Source: Coptis chinensis (taxonomy: Eukaryota > Streptophyta > Magnoliopsida > Ranunculales > Ranunculaceae). From it: DNA of 64,000 bases. Position 1 is the stretch's first letter, and every line of letters begins with the position of its first letter. The stretch covers positions 1,550,001-1,614,000 of the forward strand of contig CM027378.1 in the NCBI GenBank assembly GCA_015680905.1, given 5' to 3'. The position numbers and the translations under genes were made by a program. Below, one piece after another: positions 36,216 to 46,846 of this stretch. Under the pieces are notes generated by a model. The model did not search any database. It saw nothing but the letters and a program-made list of their open reading frames with translations, and was not told the DNA's origin.

Positions 36216-37897
36216 TTAGAAAAATCTGAATGAATCGCTGTAAAACCCGGTGTGGCCTAAAAGGCACGGATATCCGCGAACCATGCGTGGGAAAGGTAGC
36301 GAAGAAATTTTAACAATTTTAGCTTTATCAACCTCTATCCCGTCTTTTGAAACAATATAACCTAGAACAAGTCCTTTGGTAACCATGAAATGACACTTCT
36401 CCCAATTGAGTACCAGATTTTTCTCTTCGCAACGCGTTAATACTTTAGAATGGTTGGATAAACAGTCGTGAAAGGAATTTCCGTAAATGGAAAAGTCGTC
36501 CATGAAGACTTGCTTATAACGTTCCACCATATCACTAAAAATGTGAAGCATGCAGCGTTGGAAAGTGCCTGGGGCATTACAAAGACCAAAAGGCATTCGT
36601 ATGTATGCAAAGGTTCCAAAGGGACACGTGAAAGTTGTCTTTTCTTGATCGGCGGGATCGATGACAATTTGGAAGTATCCGGAATAGCCATCAAGAAAAC
36701 AGTAGTAAGCATGACCGGCTAAACGTTCTAGCATCTGGTAATGAATGGGAGAGGGAAGTGATCTTTACGGGTTCTGGCATTAAGTTTGCGATAGTCAATG
36801 CAAATTCTCCATTTCAAAGGAATGCGAGTGGAGATGCACTCACCATTTTCATTTTGTACAACTTGAATGCCGGACTTTTTGGGAACAACGTGGACAAGAC
36901 TAACCCAATCACTATCAAAGATAGGGTATATGATACCCGCATCAAGTAAACGTAAAACTTCCTCTCTCACCACTTCCTTCATGGCGGGATTAAGGCGGCG
37001 TTGTGGTTCTCGCGATGTCTTTGTGCCGTCATTGAGATGTATGCGATGCGTGCATATACTAGGGTCTATTCCCTTGATATCATCTGAGGACCATCCGATA
37101 GCGGAGCGGTGTTCACGAATGACATGAATTAAACGTGCCTCTTCGTTGGTAGTCAAGTGAGCAGAAATTATTATAGGGTGACTACCATCAAGATCGAGAT
37201 GCACGTACTTCAACTCAGAGGGTAGAGGTTTTAAATCCGGAGTTGGAGGATTGGGGATCAAGGATTCATAAGGGATCATCTCTTTAATGGAAAAGAGCGA
37301 ATCCGGTTCTTCTGAATCAGTTTGCAACGCAGCATTAGGGTCAAATAGTGGTACTGACTCTAATAATGCATGGACATCCTTTATGTACGAGTCATCGTCA
37401 AACTCCGGATTATCAAAAGAAAGAAATTGGTGTATCTCGTCTGGGGAAAAAGAGTTTGTGAAATAATCATGTTCCAGACTATCAACCAGGCTAATCTTGC
37501 CCTCCATTATAGGATCGGGAAATTGTTTCATTAATTTGAACACGTTGAGTTCGACAGAAAGGTTCCCGAAAGACAATGTCATTGAATCATCCCGACAATT
37601 TATGAGAGCATTAGCAGTTGCAAGAAAAGGACGTCCCAAGATGATAGGAATGGAGTCACAGGCCACCTCAGTATCTAAAATGACAAAATCCACTGGGTAG
37701 TAAAAATCTTGGACCTTTACTATAACATTTTCTACTATGCCTTTTGGGTACTTGATGGAGCGATCCGCGAGTTGCAGAGTCATATTGGTAGGTTTTAATT
37801 CATGAAGACCTAACTGCTTAAATAAGTAGTAGGGAAGTAGGTTAACACTGGCACCTAGGTCTAAAAGTGCGATGCGGCATACTTGTCGCCCGTGCAT
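36216..37897 (-). pseudogene. Protease and reverse transcriptase of element D, broken
   Basis: From 37897 leftwards the order is the retropepsin motif LLDLGASVNLLP, the LADRSIKYP stretch and the LGRPFLATA segment, then a long acidic linker, the HRIHLNDG and EVLRLLDAGIIYPI segments that begin RT, and the WRICIDYRKLN motif at about 36790. RT palm sequences with TFTCPFGTFAYIRMPFGLCN follow at about 36585-36630. The type is Athila-lineage Ty3/gypsy. RT copies the element's RNA into DNA. It is a fossil with several breaks. Confidence 0.88.
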
Positions 37898-38541
37898 GGG
37901 TACGGTTAGTAGACACGTTTCCTTGTACTTTTACCACACCATTGGTAGTGGTAATCAAGGGAAACCGCTTTCGATGAGGAACGCTTGTTGAGGTACATTA
38001 AATGCGTCGTTTGGTGGTGCACATGTCCTTCAAAAACTTGGCATGCTTGGGCAAATACTTTAGCGCATCTAGGAAAGGTAAGTTTATGGTCAAATTTTTG
38101 AAGGTTTCACGGATCTCATCAAAATGTTCGTCATGTTTGTTCTTTACCAAACGGGTAGGGAACGGAGTTTTTGGGTGGAATCGCGTATAAGGATCGTGGG
38201 TATCTTTTCCTAGGGGCGTGGGTGTAGATTTTGAAGGTACAACTTTGTCCCGTTATAGGTTCGCAGGTAGGAGTTGGAAGGGCGTCGGTCGTGGCTTTTC
38301 GTCGATTCCTCGTCCGCATCGTGATATTATTGTCGATGGTTCGGCCGAAACGAAGAGTGGTAATGGCATTTACGTCACCACGGCTTGGATTACTAGATCC
38401 CGTGCATTGTTGAGTTCAAAGGCGGTGTTTGTAGGCTTAGGGTTTGGAACCGCTTGCCCAGGAACACGCCCTTTGACTTTTATCCCGAGCTAACAACCGA
38501 AGAGATCATTTGGATAGAAGCTAGGATTTGATTACGTTGAT
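37898..38541 (-). pseudogene. gag-protease junction of element D, decayed
   Basis: The 0.64-kb stretch joins gag to protease. Fragments of the Athila linker (PFPTRLVKNK-like and acidic stretches) can be read on the minus strand, but there is no long open frame. Confidence 0.5.
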
Positions 38542-39949
38542 TCATGTATGTCGAAAAGTTTCAGCTATTTTATCGGCTGTGGATTGTACCAAAGGAGCAG
38601 CAGGAACTAGTTCACGGTTATTATTCACGGGTTGATTTTGGTAGCCATATCCTTGATTAGCGGGAACAAAGTTGCGGTTGTTTTGGTACCCTATATTTGC
38701 GTTGTTGGGAAAATTACTTTGCCCTTGCTGGAATTGTGGAGGATTTCCTTCACGATAGGAATTGTAGTTCACGGGTGGTCGTACAGGAACGTTGTTGCCA
38801 CTTGGAGGAGCTTGTTTTTGGACAGGGGGTGCCCAAGCTAAATTCGGATGTTGTCGCCAAGGTGCATTAGGGATGTTGAAAGCACAAGCCTCTTCAAAAG
38901 GTTGGGGAGGACACTTATATACCAAAGGACAATAAGAATCGGCGTGCTCAAGACTTAAGCAAAGAGGGCATGGGGAAGCTTTGGCAGCCATGACCTATTT
39001 GGGTTTTTGTTCATTTACTTGTACCGAAAGAGCATCGACCTTTTTGTTTAGGGACTCGATTAGAGTTTTTAATTCTGGACCGGGTTTGACCTCGAACATA
39101 GACATAACTTTGGTAGGAGTGTCTTTAGAAGATCTAGAAGAATCAGTGTTTCCCCAATGGGTGCTTCGAAAGCCTGTTTCTCAAGAAAAGTGTATGCTTG
39201 ATGGCGCCCTTGTCCATGAAACAACCGCCGTTCATGATATCTAATGTTTCCTTTTGATGGTCAGAGAGACCATTAAAGAATGAACGGACTAATACAGCGG
39301 TGTCGAGTTGATGATGGGGACATTTGAGAAGTAGATCAGTAAATCTGCTCCATGCTTCCGAAAAGGATTCCTGGGGTTGCTGGCGAAAGAATTGAATCTT
39401 TTGAAGCATTTCTGTAGTTTTCTTCTGAGTATAGAACTTTATCATGAATGCTTGAACAAGTTTGGCCCATGTGTCAATGGATTGCGGTGCTTGTCCGGCG
39501 AGCCAAACTGAAGCTTTATCAGCTAAGGTGAAGGGAAACAACCTAAGCAAGACTTGTTCGTTGGTAACGATTGGATGGCGGAAAGTGGTGACTACTTGTT
39601 GCATCCGACGAAGATGATTGTATGGTTTTTCATGGTATAAACCATGGTAAACAGGTAACAAACCGAAAATATTTGGCAGAATACGAAAATCACCTACAAT
39701 CGCATCGAGTTTAATAAAGGAAGCGTGTCCTTCCCCGTGTAAAGGATATATAGAAATCGAAAGGGTTTTTCGATTTGTGAGATTTTCCTCGACCATAGTT
39801 AAAGGAGATAATGGCAACGGAGATGTTTGACAAGGTTGATTTACGGAGGAGGGACTATGTCTAGGAGATAACATAAACAGTTGTTTCTTGTATTTTCGAC
39901 GATGATATGTAAGTTCTAATTCCTTATGTTTACCAGACCGTAGTCTCAT
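38542..39949 (-). pseudogene. gag: gag of element D, broken
   Basis: It opens MRLRSGKHKE. The capsid-like part at about 39150-39560 has LADKASVWLAGQAPQSIDTW and the FRQQPQESFSEAWSRFTDLL, KCPHHQLD stretches of Athila Gag. A CPLCLSLEHADSYC zinc-knuckle-like cluster lies at about 38920-38980 and an Asn/Gln/Pro-rich tail follows. It aligns well with element C's gag. The product would be the particle protein. It is broken. Confidence 0.85.
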
Positions 39950-40285
39950 ACAAATATAAATTTTAATTTAAGGCTCATAAGGAACGAATAATGACTGGAG
40001 GTTTTAGAATTTAGGAAGGAGGGAGTTGAAGCACGTCTTCCTGAGCCGTTGCTAACTTCGGCGGGGAAGCTAGGATAGCGTGTGAATATTCCGGCCAGAC
40101 CCGGTCACCCGAGAGAATTGAGGGGAGGTTGTTCGTGCTAGCGTTCCTTAATTAGGCAACCTCAATTTTTTTTTCAAGTTTCCTAGGCATCGATGGAATA
40201 GGATGATGATTTATGATGGTGTATTATGCGGAGTGTTATTAAGATGATTTAGATGAAATTTTTTAATTACTATGATTTTTATTTT

Positions 40286-40319
<34 letters not shown>

Positions 40320-41181
40320 TTTTTTTGTTTTACGTAATTAATGTATTATGGAGACGTGATTACGAAATATGCAATTAAAACGATAGATGCCAAAATAGAA
40401 ACTAAGTAACATATACTAGTTTACGAAAAGTCTACCCATGCAAATCTATATTACCTATAATGCGCAACTATATGTAAGTTATACGTGAGCTAGGGGAATG
40501 TCGAGAACGAACTCATGCAATTGAATACCGTGTACGTGAATTGATGTAACATACACATACAAAAATGTTCTAAGCAGATGGTTTGACGCTACGCATATAT
40601 CAAAATATATTTGAATCATATTGTGTTAACGTGAATATGTAATGACGAACCACCTTTACATGCAAGGAGCCCTCATGCCAACATACAAATATACGAGATA
40701 AAACAGGTTATAGCAAATAATATCCTCGACAAAGTTTGAGGAGTTTAAGAGTTTGAAACCTGGCATCCTGCGATTCCTCGTATAGCGATCGACTAACTCC
40801 CGAGCTTATGCTTACTAGAAAGATAGGACCAGAGAGCCCAAAAGAGTACTGAAAAGGAAAGTGGCCTGTACCTGAAAATCGGAGTGTTGATACTCCAGGT
40901 TAGTCTCGCGTGCTACTAATTTAGTCTCGTCCGAGACTCTTTTATCTGTTCAGTACTTCAAATTCCTACGGAGTACTTAGACTGTGCTAATGAAAATAAA
41001 CAAAACTTGATTCACAGATATTTGTTAGTAGAAAAAGTTAGGGTAAAGAGTTACGGTAAAGAGTTACGTAACTTGTTAGTATTGTAACAGAAATGAAAAT
41101 TTAAAAAGATGAGGAGGTAGGGGAGGGGGGTTTTATGGATGTATTCCAGTTATTACGTTAAGTCCAGAGTCCTTCGGCGTG
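39950..41181 (-). other. Leader of element D
   Basis: The 1.2-kb untranslated leader lies between primer site and gag. It contains a T-run of about 31 bases at 40287-40317 and two further GTCTCG-type inverted pairs near 40903-40940. No gene is seen. Confidence 0.55.
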
Positions 41182-41192
41182 CAGCGGCGCCA
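41182..41192 (-). promoter_or_regulatory. Primer binding site of element D
   Basis: The minus strand reads TGGCGCCGCTG, two bases from the LTR end TTTTTATCA. It is the same core as the site in copy B. Confidence 0.75.
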
Positions 41193-41194
41193 TT

Positions 41195-42960
41195 TGATAA
41201 AAACACTCTTTATACACGTTTATTGATTTCAGTTACTTATTTTCTTAAGTCCGAGGTCCACAGTCCAAAGTTTGAAGTCCAAAGACCCAAGTCCAAAGTC
41301 CAAAGTCCAACGTCCGTATAGTCGTACATTTTAGTCAAGTTACCTTACTCACATGGGTTTGGTAGGATAGGTCGAGTAAGGGATCGTCCAAACCTTAGGG
41401 CTCGGATAGGTTCACAACTGGAATTACAACTTTTGGTGAGTAGGATTTTTAGGTTTCTTTTTAGTTGGTTTTAATTAAATTAACGGTAATGCAAATAATG
41501 TAAATTACTACGGCGATTATATGTAGGTAAACAAAAATAGAAAAATAGGGAGAGAGTTAGTCATACTCATGCGAGAATCATTTTTCAACAGTTTATATTA
41601 CCACATTACTACATCTCTAATTAGCCTCTGCTTTTTTAGGACGGCGCCGAAAATATTGATCCCTAGTGCATGCCTACATCTCTAGGTCGCATTTCACTAG
41701 CATAAGGAGTTTCAATAATATCTCATCTCTGGTATATTATTTCAGCTCCTGGCTCGATTTCACATCAGCTGGACGAATTGGAGAGTTGTCTGACACCAGA
41801 GAGTCGCGCGCGAGACATTTTGGGTCGCTACAAGCAAGACTGTTTTCCGAGCATCGCCAGATCTAACTTTGTACAGATCTCTCGATCATTTTGGGAACGG
41901 ATGTCAAATCTAAGCCTAATTCCTAAGTAGTGACTCTAGAATATTAAAGAGTCAATCCGGATTTTTACATGAGCAGCATAACCCTCCTCCTGAGGGGGGG
42001 GATTAGCTCATGGTCATAGAAGGAATAATAAAACTTGCTGTATACATTAAGTAAATAAATGCAGGATAGGAATTAAACTAGAAAAGAAATGATCAATTAT
42101 TAAGGGTAAAATAACTTACAGTATTTAAGCTGCTGGAATGGAAATGACAGAATGTAAGTACTGAAGAAATAAACTAACTAGGCGGAAGCTAAAGCATGAA
42201 AATGCTGAAGGAAAAATAATGAAGGCTACCCCCTCATATATATAGGCGGAAGACCCTTCACGTGAAATCCTAACAATTAATCAGGTTTGTTTGTTACCTA
42301 ATTGAAAAGTTCAAAACTTTGAGAATCAAAGTTTTGTTTTAACCGTATTAAATTTTGTCCTTTAGCTTATAAGGTTTTGTCTTTATATGTATTATTTTCG
42401 TCTTTTAACCCAATTCAATTCAAACATTGAATTAGTACGTGTCTTTCCTCTTGCAAGGTGGCACCAAATTGAACTCATCACTTGCCACCTGCCTATGCTG
42501 ACTCGTCATGCCTTTGGGCCTGCAGAGTGGGTCCACTTAGTATGTCCAGTGGCGGCGTCGATTTTGGCATTTTTACGACTTTCGTCGCCTTGCGCCAAAA
42601 GTTAAATTAAACAGTCGCTATGGCAGCTTCACTAGCCAACGTCGGCATCTAGATTTATCCGATTTGAGCTTCGGAAGTTTGCTGCTTCTTTATATGTGGA
42701 CCCGTTCTGCACTGGTTTTGTTCTTTTGGAAACTTCGGCTTTAGTCAGGCTTTGTTGGGCTTCACGGGGGTTGAGTGGGAAACTTCAAATATTTCAGTAT
42801 TCCCGTACTTTGATGCATATATGTTTTATCATTATATTCATTTTAATTGCGGAAACTTGCAAAAGTACGAAAATATAATTATTACATGATTATTAAACAC
42901 ATAATCCACCAAAATGCTATGTCTCTCGGGGTTTAATATTACAGTTTTGGGTGCTTATCA
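41195..42960 (-). repeat. 5' LTR of element D
   Basis: The 1.77-kb LTR reads TGATAAGCAC... to ...TTTTTATCA on the minus strand. A TATA-like TATATATA lies at 42236-42243. Near its inner end (41250-41315) is a run of AGTCCAA-type heptamers. The hairpin-like block is at about 41969-42013. AGCAG (42961-42965) would be the target duplication; its partner lies off the left edge. Confidence 0.85.
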
Positions 42961-42965
42961 AGCAG

Positions 42966-43321
42966 ACAAGTGTAACATAGAAAAAAACCCAAAACCAGAT
43001 ATTGTTATGCTATGGAATATTAGAAATTTTCATGATAAGAGAAAAATTAAATAAATGAAAAATGGGAAACTAATGGTTTGACCAACAAAACATGAAAAAA
43101 ACATATTGCAACTTTAATACATTAGTCACCATTCTTTATGACAAAACCATAAAGCTCCAAGCCTCCCATCTTGAAGCAACTAACAGCATATACCTAATCC
43201 AGACACAAAATCCCTAGAAGTAGTATGATTGATTATTTATATGACCTTTTCTAGGTAATGGAACCATTGGTTGCATCCCTAAATACAAATATAGAATCAT
43301 TAGTATACTAGACTGCATATA
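42966..43321. other. CACTA interior with no recognised gene
   Basis: About 350 AT-rich bases between the element D LTR and the EF-1alpha-like fragment. Nothing is recognised. Confidence 0.5.
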
Positions 43322-43387
43322 CTCGAACTTCCACAAGGCAATGTCAATGGTGATACCACGTTCACTCTCAGCCTTAAGCTTGTCAAG
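43322..43387 (-). pseudogene. Captured fragment of elongation factor 1-alpha
   Basis: These 66 bases encode [20 protein letters not shown] followed by FE. The stretch matches the eukaryotic EF-1alpha GTPase domain ([22 protein letters not shown]) at 21 of 22 residues; it covers the switch I region with the GITID motif. Neither the upstream nor the downstream EF-1alpha sequence continues, so it is a tiny exon fragment picked up by the CACTA element, not a working gene. EF-1alpha brings aminoacyl-tRNA to the ribosome; this piece cannot do so alone. Confidence 0.8.
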
Positions 43388-43541
43388 AAAATGATGGGAC
43401 TATATTATGAATCAAGGGCTACTTATTTGAGGAGATGATCTCCTTGCCATAAAAACAATATAAGGATGGAGTAAGAGATGAGACTCTCGCCATGAATAGA
43501 AACAAGCAGAAATCATAGAAGTAAGAAAAATAATTACTTAC

Positions 43542-43613
43542 ATCTATAATAGCACCAGCAGCTTCAATGAACGTAGGTGAATCCAGCAAAACAAAACATC
43601 TACCATCCTTCTC
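43542..43613 (-). pseudogene. Exon-like fragment in CACTA element, unrecognised
   Basis: The minus strand encodes 24 residues beginning EKDGRCFVLLDSPTFIEAA and is followed by a good splice donor (GAT|GTAAGT). I do not recognise the source protein. The coding quality and splice site suggest another captured host exon or part of the element's own gene. Confidence 0.4.
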
Positions 43614-43879
43614 CCTCCTCCTTTATTTGGGCTTGGGACCAGCAATCATAAGTTTGCATTAGGTGGAGTTACAAAGGGGGTTGGTAGAACACAACTCAAT
43701 TAATGCTTTCCTAAGAACCATATTACATAGTAATAAAAAATATACATCACAACCACGAAACCCAAAAGGCAAATAGCAAAAAGCCAATAGTTTACTTAGT
43801 ACTTGGCACTGGTAAAAACCAATAAAAACATTTAAGTACATGAGCAGTGTTTCAAGAAGATGACCCAATGATTACAACA

Positions 43880-44031
43880 TTAGCAGTTCTTTGGGCCATC
43901 TAGTTGAGCCCACTCATTAAGCTTACTGATTACCTTCTCATAGCCTTCAGGCATCTCCTCCTAAACACCTATCGAAAGACCTCTTGTTTCCTTAGAAGAG
44001 GAAGTTGATGCACCAGAAATGTGTGTCTCAC
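43880..44031 (-). pseudogene. Exon-like fragment in CACTA element, terminal exon
   Basis: The piece starts after an acceptor (TATATGCAG) and ends with a TAA stop. It encodes a Ser/Thr-rich stretch, then EEMPEGYEKVISKLNEWAQ and LDGPKNC. One in-frame TAG lies in the middle. It could join the exon at 44111-44184 in phase. Function unknown; possibly the C-terminus of a TNPA-like or captured host protein. Confidence 0.4.
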
Positions 44032-44110
44032 CTGCATATATCAAACAAATTTGTTAATAAGATCAAAACAATGGTAAGAAAAACTGAAAAGTAAAAGTCA
44101 TCACCATTAC

Positions 44111-44184
44111 CTAAGTCATCACCAAGGTTGTCACTTAATGAATGTGAGCTGCTATATGTTTGTCCCTCGTCCATGTGCAAAGAG
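44111..44184 (-). pseudogene. Exon-like fragment in CACTA element, internal exon
   Basis: It lies between acceptor TATTACAG and donor TTAG|GTAATGG, and encodes LHMDEGQTYSSSHSLSDN and GDDL. It is Ser- and Asp-rich. It precedes 43880-44031 in transcription order. Source not recognised. Confidence 0.4.
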
Positions 44185-45094
44185 CTGTAATACAATACAT
44201 GTAGTACCGTAAACAGTAATCAAGATACATAAAGCTTACTAGAAAACTGAAAAACATGTAATGAAATAAATAAAACAGGCTCAATCCAATTTAAGAACTA
44301 AACCCACAGTTAGTATTACTTAAATCCTAAAAACAAACATGACAATAGTACTTTAATGAGGAACAACAACAGTAGTACCATCAACAGTAGTACTTTCATG
44401 AGGCTTAATCAAGATACAGAAAGTTTACCAGAAAACTGGAAAACATGTAATGAAATAAAAAGAACACGTTCAATCCAATTTCAAGAACTAAAACGTTGAT
44501 GAAGTATTTGTTTAACAGAAGAGGAACACTTACTTGCAGAGGTGAAGTTGTACAACACAACTACTACAAAAAAAAACCAAATGCAAAAGGAAAAAAACAA
44601 TTTATTAGTATTGATGCAATTAAAACTTGATTTTACATTAAATTGAATGTGGGTGAGAGAGGGAGTGAGGGATTTGAGAAGGTGTTACCTTATTGAAGTG
44701 TGAGTGAGAGTGAGTGAGGGGAAGGCAGCCGACATCAAACTTGAGTGAGAGGGATAATTGGAATAGATATGCCAACGGCTGAAACTCGCAAGAACAAATT
44801 GGACGGCTAATAAGTACAGCGAAAATTTAATCAACAGTCGACATATTTATGGCGTCTGCCGGAAGGAAACGAGGGTTAAAAACCGTCAGAATATACGATG
44901 GATAAAAGCTCTCGCACAACCGTCGGTTATTCCCAAAACACGTGAAGTGCTGAAAGAACTCACTGGACGGATGAAAAAATAATACCCGACGGATAAACTT
45001 TGCAGGGAACTTCCTACAGATGGGAACCGTTAGGTAATCTTTATGGGGTCTGTCGGGTAAACTCAGTTTTTTGGTAGTGTTAGCTTGATTGCCT

Positions 45095-45855
45095 ATTCCT
45101 CAGGTAAATTGATCTAAAGGCCCAAATTTTCTTGTTTTGCATATCAAAACAAAATGAGACAACATGTACTTATGGTGTCCAGGGCCCACCGAAATAAAAG
45201 AGGGCAAAATGAATGGGAAAAACCAGTCAAGTGGTCATCATCTTGTTCATTCTCTCTTCAACTCTTCAAGTTGGTGATTTCGGTTTTCTGATCATTCCAT
45301 TTATTATTCACAAGTTTAAAAAAACCTACAACTTCAAAAAGAAAGAGTAAAAAACAAACTTCCCTGCAAATTATATATGCCCCCAGGAAGAAAGGGAGTG
45401 GTTCTCTTTAATCCATTAATTTGTTGAAGGGGTATATCTTCATTATCCACTTATTCAAGTTCTACCAAATTCAAAACTAGATGTTGTAAAAAATAGATTC
45501 TTTTAACTTCAAGTGGTTGTTCAACATAATATCAGATTTTAACAATTTTCCTCCCTCAATTTGATAGATCTACATGAATTTGATGGTGTGGCCCCTTCTA
45601 GATTTGTTCATCTTTTGCAATCAATTGAAGGTTTGGAAAAAAAAAATAAAATAAAAATAATAGTCGACTAATAGTGTGAAACCGAATAGTTAGAGAACGA
45701 AGAATATGAGTTTTTTTCTTTTTTCCTTGGCTAACATTTCACCCATTTTTATGTTGGTCGGCTAGGGGATCCACATCATGAGGTACATGTGTCATATTTT
45801 GCTTTGAGATGCAAAACAAGAATACATGAACCTTTGGGTTATTCACCTGAGGAAT
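45095..45855. mobile_element. Long-TIR DNA element, MULE-like or foldback
   Basis: The ends are inverted repeats about 95-100 bases long with perhaps 75-80% match: 45095-45190 (ATTCCTCAGG..., CTTGTTTTGCAT...) against the reverse complement of 45765-45855. The 570-base centre has no gene. The long imperfect termini resemble Mutator-like elements, but no 9-base target duplication could be read, so the class is uncertain. It begins 16 bases from the CACTA end. Confidence 0.6.
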
Positions 45856-46258
45856 TATTCAGTCAGGTTAACATTTCTAAATCATAACTCATTAAGGAAT
45901 GATATTGATATAATGAAATCAAAAGAATAAATAATTAATGAAAATGGTGATATTTAATGTGATAAAAATGATAAGAATATATGGTGGTAAATGCAATTCT
46001 CCTTTCTTGATTTCCTTTCATATATTTCAATTCTCTAACATTTCATTCCACTCTTTATAGTTGCACAATTTATTACATTGGCTCTCAATTATTGATTATT
46101 TATTTAAATGATCCTCTTTGGCTCATGGGCTTGGGTTTTTACTGGGCTTTGACTAACATATATATTTCCTACAAAAATATTAAACCAAATTAATACAACT
46201 TATTTTGCATAGGTCTTCTTAAAGACATGCACATACATGCAAATAATCTAGGGTGAAA
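45856..46258. other. AT-rich intergenic stretch
   Basis: Nothing recognised in these 400 bases. Confidence 0.5.
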
Positions 46259-46470
46259 TAGTATTACCCCACTAGATGAGCCAATTAGGATTTCCCCCCA
46301 CTAGATGGGAAATTAGGGTCTCCCCCCTAAATACACACAAAAAAAATTTGGTCAACCCACTTTGACTTTTTTGTGTGTGTGTATTTAGGGGGGAGACCCT
46401 AATTTCCCATCTAGGGGGGGGGGGGGAATCCTAATTGGCTGATCTAGTGGGGGGGGGGGGGGTAATACTA
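46259..46470. mobile_element. Foldback MITE: near-perfect 212-base hairpin
   Basis: The arms 46259-46340 and 46370-46470 are inverted copies beginning TAGTATTACC on each side, with a loop of about 25 bases around TTTGGTCAACCCACTTTGAC. The right arm has runs of 12 and 14 G where the left arm has only short C-runs, so those runs have grown since duplication. No coding. The superfamily is not clear. Confidence 0.8.
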
Positions 46471-46717
46471 GTTAACCCAATAATCTATTATGACAAAAAA
46501 TCTGCATAACGCCATGAAATAAAGAGAATGTATGGTTTTACATTAAAAATATGCAATTAATTAGCATAATGATATTATAAATTGCCTATATATATAAGAG
46601 CATCTCTAGGTGGTGGTAGCATACTCTTCATATTTGAAGAAGTTGGTCGCAAATTTCGACCAACTCTAGGTGGTTGCAAATTTTGCCCACAAATTCACTT
46701 GACGGGCCCACCCTACA

Positions 46718-46753
46718 CGACATTAGTACTGGAGTGTGCCAGTACTAATGTCG
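46718..46753. repeat. Perfect 15-base-pair subterminal hairpin
   Basis: CGACATTAGTACTGG, a six-base loop AGTGTG, and its exact reverse complement. Related motifs recur 25-35 bases further in (TGTCGCGCGACA, 46774-46785) and in the right subterminal zone (50510-50620). These may be protein-binding sites of the element. Confidence 0.9.
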
Positions 46754-46846
46754 CGTGCTATGTTTAATATAATGTCGCGCGACAGTCGGACTTTTGTCAT
46801 TTCACAACTTTTTTTTCAACTTAGTCACTCTAGTTCTAGGAAAAAA

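Larger units (their letters stand above)
12271..42960 (-). mobile_element. Element D: Athila-lineage Ty3/gypsy element with nested insertions
   Basis: The minus-strand order is 5' LTR 41195-42960, primer site 41182-41192, leader, gag 38542-39949, protease-RT 36216-37897, RNase H about 35676-36200, integrase 34344-35281, a row of extra ORFs 28645-32910, a 3' noncoding region, polypurine tract 12617-12630 and the 3' LTR, of which only 12271-12616 remains in the window. The pol-bearing Athila type and the extra ORFs after integrase support the lineage. Element C (13268-25974) and a solo LTR (26523-28046) lie inside it, and the copy A/B array cuts its 3' LTR. About 16 kb is its own sequence. It is broken, with well over ten breaks. 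The two overlapping LTR pieces differ little by eye, so it is fairly young. Confidence 0.85.
42966..45079 (-). mobile_element. CACTA (EnSpm) transposon end, cut by element D
   Basis: The right end, read on the minus strand, starts CACTACCAAAAAACTGAG, the terminal inverted repeat type of CACTA transposons. It is followed by many CCGTC/GACGG subterminal motifs (44830-45060), where the transposase proteins of this superfamily bind. The three bases after the end are TTA, the expected size of its target duplication. Several exon-like minus-strand pieces lie further in. The element stops at 42960, where element D begins, so the other half should lie left of the window. No transposase domain is recognisable, so it is a non-autonomous or gene-capturing copy. 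Confidence 0.7.

Noticed and set aside
44567-44590. CTACTACAAAAAAAAACC as the second end of a small CACTA element ending at 45079
   Set aside because: It lacks the CACTA start and a matching three-base flank; the exon-like pieces to its left suggest that the element extends further.
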